Part shown: positions 22,421 to 34,428 of the stretch, one piece after another
How the letters are laid out: each line of letters begins with the position of its first letter
How positions within the stretch are numbered: the stretch's first letter is position 1
Assembly: GCA_014529385.2 (NCBI GenBank)
Contig: CM043956.1
Location: 85,859,721-85,923,720 of the forward strand
Length of the DNA stretch: 64,000 bases
Source: Adiantum capillus-veneris
Lineage: Eukaryota > Streptophyta > Polypodiopsida > Polypodiales > Pteridaceae
Direction: 5' to 3'
The notes under the pieces: model-generated
The model's database searches: none
Seen by the model: the letters and a program-made list of their open reading frames with translations, nothing else
What the model was told of the DNA's origin: nothing
Position numbers and translations under genes: made by a program

Positions 22421-22942
22421 TGGAAATGGCCTATGAACTTTGAGAGTAGCGGAATTAGGAAATTAGGGGAAGCACTTTTGAGAGATTACTTTGTGAGCAT
22501 AGTGGGTGAACTTAATTGATGGTAGCAACATAAACATGGTACTTAGTTAACTTGGCATGAACAATACTTTTGCAAGAGAGAGAGTTTAAAGAACGTGACA
22601 ATAGTTGAGGACCGGATTCATATGGAGCCGGTCCCCCCTCCAATAGGCATTTGTATATAGTTTCTCCCATCAAGAGAGACTTGGTACAATACAATCTTTG
22701 TGTTCCTTGTGACCTACATGATGCAATGAAGATGGAAAGCTTCATGCATCACAAGCATAACATAAACTTGTAGAAATCATGAACTATGCCAAGGCCTCAA
22801 ACACCTTCAAAGGTGGAGAGAGCTAGCGGGGAATGAGGAAGAAGAAACATTCCATAGGAGAAAGAAATAGTTCCTCACTTATCATTACTCTTTTTGATAG
22901 CATACATAATAGCATAGTAATGAAGATGGAGAAGATGGCAAG
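22421..22942 (-). repeat. E4 5' LTR, left (3'-side) part, interrupted by E3
   Basis: The LTR end is at 22421 (plus strand TGGAAATGGCC, that is CA on the minus strand). The segment runs right to the E3 insertion at 22943 and resumes at 36349 after the duplicated GCAAG. It contains no coding signal. Confidence 0.65.
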
Positions 22943-23477
22943 TGTTAACCCTCACGGCACACGGACACCCTATGATCTATAAACGTTGTATTGTTTAGAG
23001 TCAGGTACCGGGCTTGTCGGACCAATAGGAACAGGGTAAGGGTGATCGCCGATGACAGGCGCACTCTAACTGGAATATTCAAGGAGTTAGTTGGCTAAGT
23101 ATGGGCACCCAAGTGTGAATGGGGTGAGCTCATATAAAAGCCACTAAACCTAATTTTTACTCATTCTCTCATTGTGCAATAGAAGCCGCTCTTGCTCCAT
23201 CTCCACCTTCTCCTTCACCATCTCTTTGTGTGTGTGTGCGTACGTATGTCAGAGAGAGAGTGTGAGAGAGTGTGTGTGATCGAGCGTTGCGGCGAGGCGG
23301 TTGAGCGCGGCGTAGCGGCGTCTCCCTCTTCTTCGCGGCGCGGGAATCCTTCATTCGCAACTACGCAGGAAGGTGAGCGACACGCCATTCTTTCTTGTGA
23401 GCTTGTCTGTTGTATGACTGTGTGGTAGGAGCCTTTGTGGCTCGCACACGGCGCGTAGCAAGTCCCGAGCCTTGACA
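22943..23477 (+). repeat. E3 5' LTR
   Basis: 535 bp, TGTTAACCCTCACGGCACAC to GAGCCTTGACA. A TATA box (TATAAAA) is at 23133-23139. GT and GA microsatellites follow in the presumed leader, then a GC-rich stretch. A good 5' splice-like word (AAGGTGAGC) is at about 23370. Confidence 0.95.
23133..23139 (+). promoter_or_regulatory. E3 LTR TATA box
   Basis: TATAAAA in the 5' LTR, conserved in the 3' LTR at 35988-35994. It is placed about 190 bases into the LTR, as expected for the U3/R promoter. Confidence 0.65.
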
Positions 23478-23481
23478 TTTT

Positions 23482-23499
23482 TGGCGCCGTTGCCAGGGA
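23482..23499 (+). other. E3 primer binding site (tRNA-Asp type)
   Basis: TGGCGCCGTTGCCAGGGA, four bases after the LTR. It is complementary to the 3' end of plant tRNA-Asp with one mismatch. tRNA-Asp priming is typical of Athila-like elements. Confidence 0.8.
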
Positions 23500-24484
23500 G
23501 CTGCTGCGCGTGAAGCTCCAATGGCGACCTGTAAATTGTATTGAAGCTATTTTTTATGTAGGAAAGGCGCGGATTAAGTTTGATTATTGTTGTTATGCAA
23601 AAATAGTAGAGAAAGACACAATGTTGTTGACTGCATTCAAGTTTTCTGTGTTTTGTTAAGCTCTGTTTTGCTAGTTCTATTAAGCTGAGATTTCAGCTTA
23701 CACGGTTAGCATTTCTTGCGTTTCTGCGTTTTCTGCATTTTCTGGTTTGCACTGCACAGTTCTGTCAAGTTTCAATTTTCTGCATTTTCTGTGTTTTTCT
23801 GGTTTGTGCATAGTTAGGCTCACAGTTAGTTAATTAAGTAGGTTAGTAATTAGGTGAACCACTGATTAGTAGGTCAGTAGGTAGGTGAGACAGTAAATAG
23901 TTAGGTGAGGTCAACGCGCACCAAAACGCGTACCAAATAATATCCAAAATAAATAAATAAATAAACAAAAATCAAAAAATAAAAACGTGAGTGAGAGGGA
24001 GGTTATAAAAACGGATGGGTTGGTTTGTATAAAAGTGAGATCGGGATCGGGATCATTTGACCCAATCCCAATCCCAATCCCAATCCCAATCCCAAGCCGA
24101 GGCCCAGGCTCTGTCTCTGTCTTATGATATAGGGTAGTCTCACTCCTATATATATAGGCTAGACTCACAAGGAGGGAGTGAGGAATGTGGGATAAGTCCT
24201 ACACTCTCCTCTCCTTCATTGCACACTAGGACTTGCTATTTGGAGCCTAGTTCCCCAGCTAGGAAAAGATTGTTTTGGGCTTTTCTAGAGCAAAATAGAA
24301 CCAAACGGTGGGCTGTAAAGCACAGCGCGTCCCTCCTAGCGATACGCTCGTTTTGAGCTATCACACGGCCCATTCCACGACACTCTCTAAAAAATCTAGC
24401 AAAAAAACAAACAAAAAACACGCAAAAAACTAGTCACAAGGCCTCCTAGAGCAGCTTTTTGACACCTTAGGGTATCAAAAGCAC
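23500..24484 (+). other. E3 untranslated leader
   Basis: No gene. It contains TTCTGCATTTTCTG-type short repeats (about 23700-23800), GTAGGTTAG/GTAGGTGAG words (about 23840-23910), and six AATCCC hexamers at about 24062-24096. The hexamer run creates a spurious Gly-Ile repeat ORF on the minus strand. Confidence 0.7.
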
Positions 24485-27400
24485 ATGCACTTATGCTCTG
24501 GGCGGGTGCTAGAACACGAGCATATTGAGGGTTCCTCTGTTCATACGGACACCCATTACCCATCCACGATAGGCTCTAGACCCTCAGCGGGGACACAAGG
24601 TAGCACCACCCAAGACCCTAAAATAGCCGCTAGTGATTCCTCCTCCGACTCAGAAATCATGGAAGCATACCCTACCCAAAACACTGAGAGAGAAGGCCAT
24701 GCACCTCCCGAAGCTCCGCAACCTAGTACTAATATGTTTAGCCGTTTCATGGAAACATTAGGTAGAGCTAATCGCTCGGAACCTGATGCAAATGAAGCAC
24801 ACGAAGGGGGTGGGGAAGTGGACTCTCCTTTCACATCGCACGTGGACCCCACACCCCCAAAGAGTGTCCATGTGGATATCCTGCCAACTTCTTACCAAGA
24901 AGGCCCTGTTGAGCTGCCTCCTTCAGAAGTTCCCTCTAGAGTACCGTTGGTGACAAGTAAAACCACGGGGAGCAACATTGCTTCTACCTCACAAGAAACC
25001 GTTAACACGTCGACTCTATAAGGATTGTTCATTAATGATCATTGGACATACGACCTCCACAATGAGGTGTTGACGGATCTACACTCTAGCCACGCCTACC
25101 ATGTAGGATGGATAGAGATTGTACGATCCACCTCTAGTGCCACGAGCATCGAAGATCAACAGAAAATGATCTGTAATGTTATCCATGGCATTATTCAATC
25201 AAAAAGGCAAAACCGAGGGGTAAATATACTCTCAACTGGACCCATGAGATTTTTGGATACGAGCAAGGCTCAACAGCCTACTCTATCACAAATGGAGACT
25301 CCTCTAATGAGTCCCATGGACCCATCTTACGTCATTTCACCTGGGGTCTCTATGCAATCTGAGCCTCCGAGCGACAAATTTAGCTTCCTTAACTTGGCTC
25401 AACCCTCTATTAAGGAAAACACAGAGCTCAGTCCAGGGATAGACCTGATAGAGAATGTACCGATGACATCTACGGTTAGCGCAGTGCCACTACCTAGTGT
25501 CGTAGTACCTAATATGGGGCCTCGACCGTATGTGCCTCTAGCCCCTTATGCACACATAGCCCCCACACCTCCAATTGTACCACTTGTTTATGCTCCTCGA
25601 GTGCCGCTCCCTAGCCCTTATCCGAGTGGACCTATGCCCGGTTATGTTCTATATCCTGCATCATCCACACATATGCCAAGACCGGTACCCGTCCCTTTCC
25701 CACATATGATTCCAAGAGTACCTCCACCGGCCCTGCCTCCTCACATAGGTGACTTGGCAGCGTTTGCTCAAACCATAGGTTGATCTATCGCGGAAAATAT
25801 GTGTCATGCATCTGATAGAGAGCCTAGAAGTAAGGCAGTACAAATTGCCAAACTCACGCAAAAATTCAATGGGGACGAAGATGCTAGAAAACACATTAAA
25901 GTGTTTGAACAAGTATGTGATTCCTTAGGGGAATGCAACGAACTACATAAGTGCAATGCCTTAAGCTTGACATTAAGTGGGAAGGCTGGAGATTGGTATA
26001 GAACCCTAAGGGTGGACGAGAAAACAGTCTACCCTACCCTTCGAAGGTTGTTTCTAAAGGAGTACATACGAGAAGGTGTGCTTTGGGGTGTAGCATCTCA
26101 GCTACAGAAGGCCAAACGTAAGGAAAGAGAGTCAGTAAGGGACTTCATTAGTCGTCTAAAGCACTGAAACTCTCGCTGCCTTGTAAATGAGCGCTTCAAC
26201 AATAACCAACTGCTTGATCGATTCATTCGAGGGTTGAGGAATGAAGGAATCTATAATGGACTAGTGATTAGAGGTATCACAACCTTGGAAGATGTCACTA
26301 CCAATGCAATCCAATTAGAGGACAACTTGATGATAGCAGGCATGAGGGTGTCTACTGACACGAGATCCACTAGCTCACAAGCCATTGAGTATGAACCCAT
26401 GACTGCAAAGCCCATTGCCAATGAGCCAAAGGTATTTGAGACATTCTTGACAAACCTCACCAAGGCAATCCAAGAGTCTCTTAAGGATAATCGACCCCCT
26501 CAAAATAGTCACATGTATCCAAGAAGGGAGCAACAATGGTGTTCCATTTGCTTAGGTCCACATAGCACTAGTGAGTGCCCTACATTTAGAGTAAAATTTA
26601 ATGGAACTTGCAATGCATGTGGTAGGTATGGTCACCAAGCTAAGGATTGTTTAATGATCAAACGTATGATGGCAAATAGACCACCTGTAGCATGGACGGA
26701 TGCGCCTCGAGCTCCTGTATTGATGCCTGATCCACCTGTTGAGCAACTACCGCAACACATGGTCCCTAGATCTCAAAATGTTGTACAAGCTACACCACTA
26801 CCACCTCCTGTGCTAGGACCGCAACCCCCGCATCCAAGAGTCACCCCTATGAACCAAGTGGGTTGCGACCCATCTAATGCTTATGCAGATGGCTGTGAGG
26901 AGGAAATAGACACTAGTATTGCCTACGGACTTGATACATTGGAAGAGTGTCCTATATACTACATGGAAGATTGTTGGGGGCAAGTCAAGCCGGTTTATCA
27001 AGTTGCTGCTCTCGCATCCAGAGGTCAAAATATCAACACCCAGGCTAGGAGGCCACCTCTTCAATGCTACGAGTGTGGTGGACCACATCCGGAAGCGGAG
27101 TGCCCTATTAGGCTGCAAAAGAATGCTGCACAGATGCAAATGAATCAAGGGAGCACGTCTGCAATGCCAATACTCACATGTAATTGTTGTGGCATAGATC
27201 ACTTGATTGCCCAATGACCCTATAACCCAAATGCGCCTAAAATCACACCCCTAAATTTGGTCGAAATTGCTAGTGTGACATCGCCAATACCACCCGTCCC
27301 ACCTGCTTATGCGATTACACGGTCCATGCTTCAAGGGCCAGGCCATATCCTTGAAGAGAGAGATACCGCGTCAGTTATCCAAGCAAAGAAAAATAAGACA

Positions 27401-28567
27401 CGAAGGAAGAGGTCGCAGAATACGGGAAATTCAAAGCCAAGTTCCAAAACAAACATAGGAACAGAAGATGACCCCGTGTATATGAATGACCTCGAGGATG
27501 ATTCAGATTCAATCGAGACAATGGAGACTAGAACCAATACCACAAAGGGAAAGACCGACAAAGAAAACCGTAACATGGAACCAAATGAAAACCGAATAAG
27601 AGAAAACCATAAAGAGCCTCTGAAAACACCACAAGTGTTTCCAAATCCAATCCAAGACCCCCAAGATAAACCGCAGGGGCAAAAAGGGAAGAATCGTAAA
27701 AAGAAGATTGGGACGTACCCAAACCTAGTAGACGAGATTGAACAGGTGAAACATCTAAGAGGTTTAGTGGAGGAGACTCAAAGGAAACTAGATCCAGAAC
27801 CCATGCATGTCAAAATTCATGACACAGTGTTTCCCACGCAAGTTCATCCACCCCACATGAACCATAGACCGTTAGCCATACCTAGTATCATCCAAGAAGG
27901 GAGTGAGGACGGGACATCAGAAAGTGAGCATACACCTTTCTTGTTGGAAAGGATGTTTAACGAAGGAATACCTGATCCCATTGAGGAATATGAGATTCCA
28001 TCCTCACCAGTTCCTAGTCAAGGACCTACGCCCTGCAAAATGCCAATGAATGTTGCCAAACTAGTGGACTTCATGTCTTCTTAGGTCCGAACCACGATCA
28101 TAGCAAAGCTGTATGGAGATCCTGAGTTATTCTTTGCACTTCGAGCATTCCTTAACGGAGAGCTACAAACGAGATTACCACAGTTTGCGCAAACAAATAG
28201 GCCTGACTCGATTATGATTGATGAGGAAAATCATGTGCAATCACTTGACTTAGATGGACACGAGTCTGTGATCGAGGTACCCATTAACGAATTAGGGCAG
28301 TATTTTGAAGGCGACGAGTCTAATGCGACCCTACCCATCACTACCAAGGGATTAACTATAAAGGGAATTCTTGATGGTGGTGCGGGAGTTAGCATCGTTA
28401 CAAAAGATTGTTGCGAATCCATGGGAAAACCCCGCCTCAGTGTTGCTAACATTGTGGTAAAGATGGCAAATGATACCATAGCCAAACCTATGGGGATGCT
28501 CAAGGATCTTAAGATCAAAGTTCTAGGACACAAGGTACGACATACATTCATTAATGGATTTATCTAA
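24485..28567 (+). pseudogene. gag: E3 Gag-protease polyprotein with five in-frame stops
   Basis: One reading frame of 1,361 codons from an ATG at 24485 (MHLCSGRVLEHEHIEGSS) to 28567. It is broken by stops at 25019-25021 (TAA), 25781-25783, 26165-26167, 27215-27217 (TGA) and 28082-28084 (TAG), with no frameshift among them. Parts in order: an acidic N-terminus; a Pro-rich segment (~25500-25760); the Gag core at ~25840-26230 (KHIKVFEQVCDSLGECNELH, SGKAGDWYRTLRV); Cys knuckles (CSICLGPHSTSEC, CNACGRYGHQAKDC, CYECGGPHPEAEC); a Lys/Asp-rich linker; and a retropepsin with active site ILDGGAGVSIV (~28370), Asp-Gly-Gly rather than Asp-Thr/Ser-Gly. A one-base shift at ~28555 breaks the protease before its LGRPFM motif, which lies in the pol frame. 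Confidence 0.9.
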
Positions 28568-31500
28568 ACACCTTATGTCATATGAAATGATTTTAGGACG
28601 ACCATTCATGAGGGAAGCACAAATGGTTCATGATTGGTCTAAAAATCATGTTTATTTGCAATTCCAAGACTCTGTCCTTAGAGTGGATTTGGTGACTGGT
28701 AAGGTACACCCCTTAGGGAGTAAAAACATTATTGATCATCGCTCTGACACCACAGTTCACTCGGCCCCACTACAATATTGTTACACTTGTAAGAAGGATA
28801 CAGACATTGGCCAAGATTCTCCTTACATGGATGTGTTACCGGGTATGACGGAATCAGACAACGTGGACTGGGTACACCTAGCTGCAACCATAGATACCTG
28901 GGGAAATAGAGGAACCACTTGGGTCACACCAGAGGGGGAAGAGGTACCACAAATTGCACCTCTGAACATGATAAGTGCCATACATGCATCTTCTAAGGGC
29001 AAGGCAATTGTGGACCAATCTGACAGTGACACCGATAGCTCAATAGAAGACTTTGACCAACACGACTCAGACACGGACTCCCAGACTGAAACAGATTCTG
29101 AATCTCATGAATTAGAGAGTGGAGCAAGTTCAAAGTCAAAACATTCGGAAGGACCGAGCACATCAACCGATGATAGCTCCTCCGAGAGTGAAGAGGACAC
29201 CAACGAGGGCTCCTTTAGTGAGCCAGATCTAAATGCAAATAAAAAGCAGGTCTCAAATAAGAAAAAGAAAAACTTTAAGAGGCGTCAATATCGAGCCAAT
29301 ATACGTGCTAGGATAAAAAAGAAGAGATCCTCAACAGAATGGCTCAGTTATATAGGAGCATGTGATGCTCATCGAAAATTGGTAGACGATTGGGGTGAAT
29401 ATCTCCAAAATGTTATGTGGTGTAGACCACGACCCCATGACATAGCCCAATTAGAGATCATAGACAAGCCAAAGTTGAGCCGCACTGCAAGGAGGCGTCA
29501 AAACCAAGAGTTAGCTCGACAACACAAGAAAGCAGAAATAGAAGCACAGACCAAAGCACAACTAGAATCCACAGACTTGCATCCTGCACCAGAACATTTC
29601 AAATCTTACACCACAGGAGAAGCATCAAAACCTGTTTTTATTGCCGACCCCGGTGAAGAATCAAAACCTGTTTTTACTGCCCAAGACCTCACAGAAGTTG
29701 AAGAGGCGGTCCTCAAAGAGCTTCTCAAGGAATTCAAGGACATATTCGCTTGGACATACCATGATATGAAAGGTGTTCCACCTTCTGTGGTCCAACATAC
29801 AATCCCTATGATTAGCACTGCGAAGCCCGTACAACAAAGACCCTACCCGATGAATCCTAAGTACGCAAAGATCATTCAAGAAGAACTAGAAAAGCTTATC
29901 AAATGTGGGTTCATATATCCTATTGAAAACTCTGAATGGGTGTCTCCAAGAGTTATCGTGCCAAAAAAGAATGGGAAACTCAGGGTGTGCGTGGACCTCA
30001 AAAAAGTTAATGCAGCTACTAGAAGAGACCATTACCCCCTACCATATTACGAACATGTACTCGAAAGAGTTGCAGGCAAGGAATCTTATAGCTTTCTAGA
30101 TGGGTACTCAGGCTACAACCAAATCACGATAGCGCTAGAGGACCAAGCTAAAACTGCCTTCATCACAGAATTTGGCATGTTTGCATTTCGTGTGATGGCT
30201 TTTGGCTTAACAAATGCCCCTGCTACATTCCAACGATTAATAAACACTGCTTTTAAAGGATATTTGAGAGAGTTTTGTGAAGCTTTCTTAGACGACCTTT
30301 GTGTTTACTCTTCTTGGAAAGAATATCTATCATGTTTGTGGAAGGTGTTTGAAAAGTGTAGGTTATATCGTATCTCATTGAACCCGTTCAAATGCCAATT
30401 TTGGGTCAAGCATGGAGTTATTTTAGGGCATGTAGTATCTAAGTATGGTATCTCAACCGATGAGAGCAAAATTAAAGTGATTCTAGAGTTACCACCACCA
30501 ACCAATTACAAGGGAGTTCAAAGGTTCATGGGACACGTGGGTTATTATCGACGGTTTATTTTATTTTTCGTTGAGATAGCACATCCTTTGTACAAGCTTC
30601 TCATTGAATTTAAATGGACTGAAGAGTGTGACCAGGCCTATGAACAATTGAAGAAAACACTAGAAAGTGCTCCGATTTTAAGGACACCTAACTGGCATGT
30701 CATTTTCCATGTGCATATTGATGCATCAAACTTTGCTATTGGGTGTGTTCTCACTCAACCAAGAGAACATAAATTGGACTATCCCATTAGCTTTGCAAGC
30801 CGTCAATTGAACGATGCTGAAAGGAACTACACCACTACAGAGCGAGAAGGTTTAGCAATGGTTTATGCAGTAAAGAAATTTCGCTACTACCTTCTGGCAA
30901 ACAAGTTTGTATTTTATGTGGATCATCAAGCGTTGCTGTATCTGGTAAACAAGCCATGCTCCATAGGAAGAATCACACGATGGTTGTTAATTCTTCTGGA
31001 GTTTGATTTCACGATTGTAGTGAGATCCGGTAAAAGGCACGTCATGGCTGATCATTTGTCTCGCATACCCAATGGTGAAGCCCCTACAGGAGTTGATGAT
31101 AAATTACCCGATACTTCCCTATTCAAAGTTGAGACTATGCCTGAATGGAGTGAGAACATTGTTAACTTTTTAGTTAATGGTTTTCCACCCAAGGAACTTC
31201 GTAAGGATATCACTCGAAAGCTAGTAAAAGAATGTGAACCCTATTGTTTGATTGCCGGAACTCCGTATAGACTAGGCAAGGACGATATTCTTAGGCGTTG
31301 TGCCCGCGAGGATGAATATTTGTATATCTTGCAAGAAGCACATATGGGCATAGCAGGAGGACATTTTTCAGGAGACCTGACTGCTAGAAAGGTGCTGCAA
31401 TCAGGCTATTGGTGGCCAACTTTATTTAAGGATGCATCACTTTTTACAAAAGGGTGTGATGAGTGCCAACGTTACAAGACCACACAGCGCAAAGACAGAA

Positions 31501-32510
31501 TGCCCTTACATCCTATTAAAGTAACCCAACCATTTGAAAAATGGGGCTTAGACTTTGTAGGTCTAATTAGTCCCGCAGCTCGCAACACTCAATCTCAATA
31601 TATTCTAGTTGCTACGGACTATGTAACAAAGTGGGCTGAAGCTAAGGCTTCATGAAAAGCTGACTCGAGGACAACATCTAAGTTTCTTTTTGAGAACATT
31701 ATCACAAGATTTGGTTGCCCTTTTGAAATTGTTAGTGATAATGGTACCCATTTTATAAATGAGGTAATAAGAAGGCTTACCACGACCTTTATGATATCCC
31801 ACCATAAGTCTACACCTTATTACCCGCAAGCTAATGGACAAGCCGAGAGCACCAACAAGACTCTAGTCTCTATTTTAACCAAGACGGTAGAAGCTCATCG
31901 CACTGATTGGGATTTGAAGTTGACATCTGCTCTATGGGCTTATCGTACTGCTTATAAAGTGGCTATTAATTGTACGCCATTCAAAATGGTATACAGACAA
32001 TAAGCGGTTATGCCTTGGGAGTTTGTCATTCCTAGTCTTAGGGTAGCTTCGCAAGAAGGATGGAATGGTAACCCCTTAACCGAGCGTTTGTATATCTTAG
32101 AAAAACTAGACGAAGAGAGACAGTTGGCTGTGCAAAATGCTCTTGTGGAAAGGGATAGGAGAAAGAAGTGGTTTGATCGCCATGTGAAGGACAAGGACAT
32201 CAAAGTTGGTGATAAATTCCTTATGTATGGAGTACGTAAAGAGAAGAAAAAGTTGAAATATGCTGGTAAAGGACCATATAGAGTATGTGAAATTACCCCA
32301 CAAGGTTCCCTTCGTGTGGAAACTCTTGATGGAGTTGAAACCATTGGATTCCTCAATGGGAGTAAATTCAAAAGATATTATGATCCTTTAAGCCAAGAAG
32401 AACTACGGGCCATTCATCAAAAGAAGGCCGCCAAAGCACAAACCGATTTAAAGAAGATACAAGCTCAAGCTGAGGCTAAGGAGCGACAACAACGTATAAG
32501 ACAAAAATGA
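28554..32510 (+). pseudogene. pol: E3 Pol: protease end, RT, RNase H, integrase
   Basis: A frame of 1,319 codons overlapping the gag frame by 14 bases. Protease tail [20 protein letters not shown] (~28580); a Ser/Asp/Lys-rich linker (29000-29350); reverse transcriptase (~29830-30400: [34 protein letters not shown], catalytic [10 protein letters not shown]); RNase H (~30700-31050: [37 protein letters not shown]); integrase with an HHCC-type finger ([17 protein letters not shown]) and a D,D,E core (GLDFVG, SDNGTHF, GQAESTNK). It is interrupted by TGA at 31653-31655 and TAA at 32001-32003, with no frameshift. The C-terminus (KVGDKFLMYGVRKEKKKLKY) resembles the integrase GPY/F region. There is only one RNase H, unlike E2. 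Confidence 0.92.
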
Positions 32511-33785
32511 GAGGCTAACCTTGGAGTCACAAATGCATTCCACGTGGAAATCGAAGAGGATTGGTTGGAATCTGACACACCTGTACGATACCCTATTGAG
32601 TTAAATAGTGCCTATGGAAAAGTGCTATATAACGCCTTAGTGGACACGGGTGCTAAATATAATCTGCTATCCTATGGGGTGTGGTGTCAGTTAGGGAAGC
32701 CACCTCTATCTGAGAGTATTATCCAAGTCAAGGGTGTCAACAAGAAAAAAACTACGGTTTTTGGAATCTGGCACACTTCTGTCAGTTATGACAATGGAAT
32801 TGTAGCTCAAGACTTTTTGGTCATGCGTACTGGAACTATGGAGGGTAATATAAACCTAGGACGCACGTGGATGATAGCCACCAAATGCACTATTGATTGG
32901 GGGACTGGGGGTGTCACAACGCAAAAACCAACTCTTATCCCTACCACTCAAGCCATAGTCCCTGAGATATTGCCTAAGGAAATAAAACCCAAGACATTGC
33001 ATGTCAAGGAGGTTGAACCATACGTCCCCATAGCCCAACTCTCTAGATCTTCAACTGATGTAGTTGAAAGAAAGCTAGAGACACACAAGAACCATCCTAA
33101 TATAACAAAGAAAGCATACAAGTGGGTCCCTAAAGCTTCTTTAGTAACCATGGCTGATGCTAAAAAACGGAAGCCTCGTAAGAAATTTCCCACTCGCTCC
33201 AAGAAATGTAAGAAAACGTGGCGCTGGATTCCTAAACGACTATTAAAAGCCCAAGGATACTATAAAGGAAATGATCAAATCTGGGTGCCCAAACGTAAAT
33301 TGTACTCTTACCTGTCACCTGGCCCATGTAAACCCAATCCTGTGGCTCCAAAACAAATTGAAAATCGTGGAAAGGAAAAAATCACGGAATGCGACACACC
33401 TGCTCTAGAGCTAGTTTGGGTACCAAAGAAAGAACGATTTGTTCCACCTAGCTGAGGAACAGGAAAAGAAAACGAAGCTTCTTGCTCTTCATGTAGTTCC
33501 TATACGGAAATAGAAGCTTCGACACAACCTCCACCTACCATTGTACATATCCATACAAGCAAGAAAGAGTTTGCACCTCCCGTTGTAGATTCGCCACCTC
33601 CAACAATGTTGCAAATAAAATCATGGGAGAGTACCCTACCACCCTGGCAACTAGATGAAACACATAGGGTGATTGAAAACTATTGGTTAAAGCCTTTACC
33701 CATAACAACTTCGAACAATTGGTTTCAAAAGGTGCATCATTCCAAAAAGTATGATCTACCCAAGGAAGGGGGGAGTGTTTGCTGA
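32511..33785 (+). pseudogene. Post-integrase retropepsin-like domain protein of E3
   Basis: Same frame as pol, after TGA 32508-32510. It is open from 32511 to TGA 33783-33785 (425 codons) apart from one TGA at 33453-33455. The first ATG is at 32544-32546. The N-terminal third has an aspartic-protease pattern: VLYNALVDTGAKYNLLSYG (~32620-32680) and, about 70 residues on, NLGRTWM then IDWGTGGV. In E1/E2 protease the matching segment reads ILGRPWL then QDWGTGLL. The rest is basic and Trp-rich (AYKWVPKASL, KTWRWIPKRLL, QIWVPKRKL repeats), then Pro-rich. If TGA 32508 is a mutation, this would be a C-terminal extension of Pol; if genuine, a separate accessory gene in the place where Athila elements usually have an env-like ORF. 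Confidence 0.65.
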
Positions 33786-33852
33786 CATCTGTCATTCACT
33801 TGCTTCCCTCTCAAGTTTCCTCCCTGACCTCTCAATCTCCAATCTTAGGGAA

Positions 33853-33864
33853 TGTATATATAAA
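33853..33864 (+). promoter_or_regulatory. Internal TATA-like box in E3
   Basis: TGTATATATAAAG about 80 bases after an internal purine tract (AAGGAAGGGGGGAG, ~33761-33774) and a TGTT word. It lies about 140 bases upstream of the ATG at 34002. It could be a promoter for the small 3' ORF or a relic of an older LTR start. Confidence 0.35.
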
Positions 33865-34001
33865 GCCTTATACTCACAAAAACAAGATAAAAAAGTAAAA
33901 GAGCAAGAGCCATAACACAAAATAATAAAAAAAAATTATGCACAAGAACACGACCCTTGTAATATTTGCACTCTAACCATCATCTATTTGCGTGTACAGA
34001 T

Positions 34002-34428
34002 ATGGCTAGTACGCTAGAGTCATCCACTCCTGCCTTGGGTGAGAGGTACCCTCATTACTTTTCACAAATGTTTCACATGGTCTTTCCAGTGCTTGCATGT
34101 GAATGGGATTTGATAGGTACGCTAGCATGTGCATGAGAGGAATTTTGAGGAGTTAGAATGGCTGATACGTCTCTTGACCACGTCTGATCCATACTTAGTA
34201 GAGAGCGTTTCTCCCATTGCAGAAGCCTACCCTTTTGACCAAGATGACTATAGGCGTCTAGTGACCTTCTTAGTAAACATGGGCACCTATGATGAAGAAG
34301 AAAATTTACATGACTACACGGATGGCACATATGGTCTCATGGATGATGACTTTGTTTATATCGACGACGAGGATAGGGGTTTAGCCTTAGGGTTTCCCCC
34401 CAACCTCTACAATATCCTATTCCCTTGA
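34002..34428 (+). pseudogene. E3 3' accessory ORF, frameshifted, acidic
   Basis: An ATG at 34002 opens 42 codons (MASTLESSTPALGERYPHYF) to TGA near 34131. A second frame overlaps from 34129 to 34428 and continues as an acidic protein (NFEELEWLIRLLTTSDPYL, DQDDYRRLVTFLV, DDDFVYIDDEDRGLALGFPP). Together they would make about 140 residues with one frameshift near 34125. I do not recognise the protein. Placed after pol and after an internal TATA-like box, it may be an element accessory gene or a captured fragment. Confidence 0.35.

Larger units (their letters stand above)
18151..22421 (-). mobile_element. E4: decayed Ty3/gypsy retrotransposon interior
   Basis: Minus-strand element running from a primer site at about 22403-22414 through gag, zinc knuckle, reverse transcriptase and RNase H to an integrase relic near 18230. 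All coding parts are broken. Its 5' LTR begins at 22421 and is split by E3, resuming at 36349. The 3' end is lost at the junction with E1 (18150/18151). The primer site and the layout fit the chromovirus-like branch of plant gypsy elements, but no chromodomain was seen. Confidence 0.8.

Noticed and set aside
23911-24168. Minus-strand ORF with a Gly-Ile repeat
   Set aside because: It comes from six AATCCC hexamers in the E3 leader and lies antisense to the element.
24485-33785. Alternative genetic code or programmed readthrough to explain the in-frame stops of E3
   Set aside because: Three different stop codons are involved, LTRs have diverged by about 4%, and one stop (32001) falls inside a conserved integrase block. 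Mutation is simpler.
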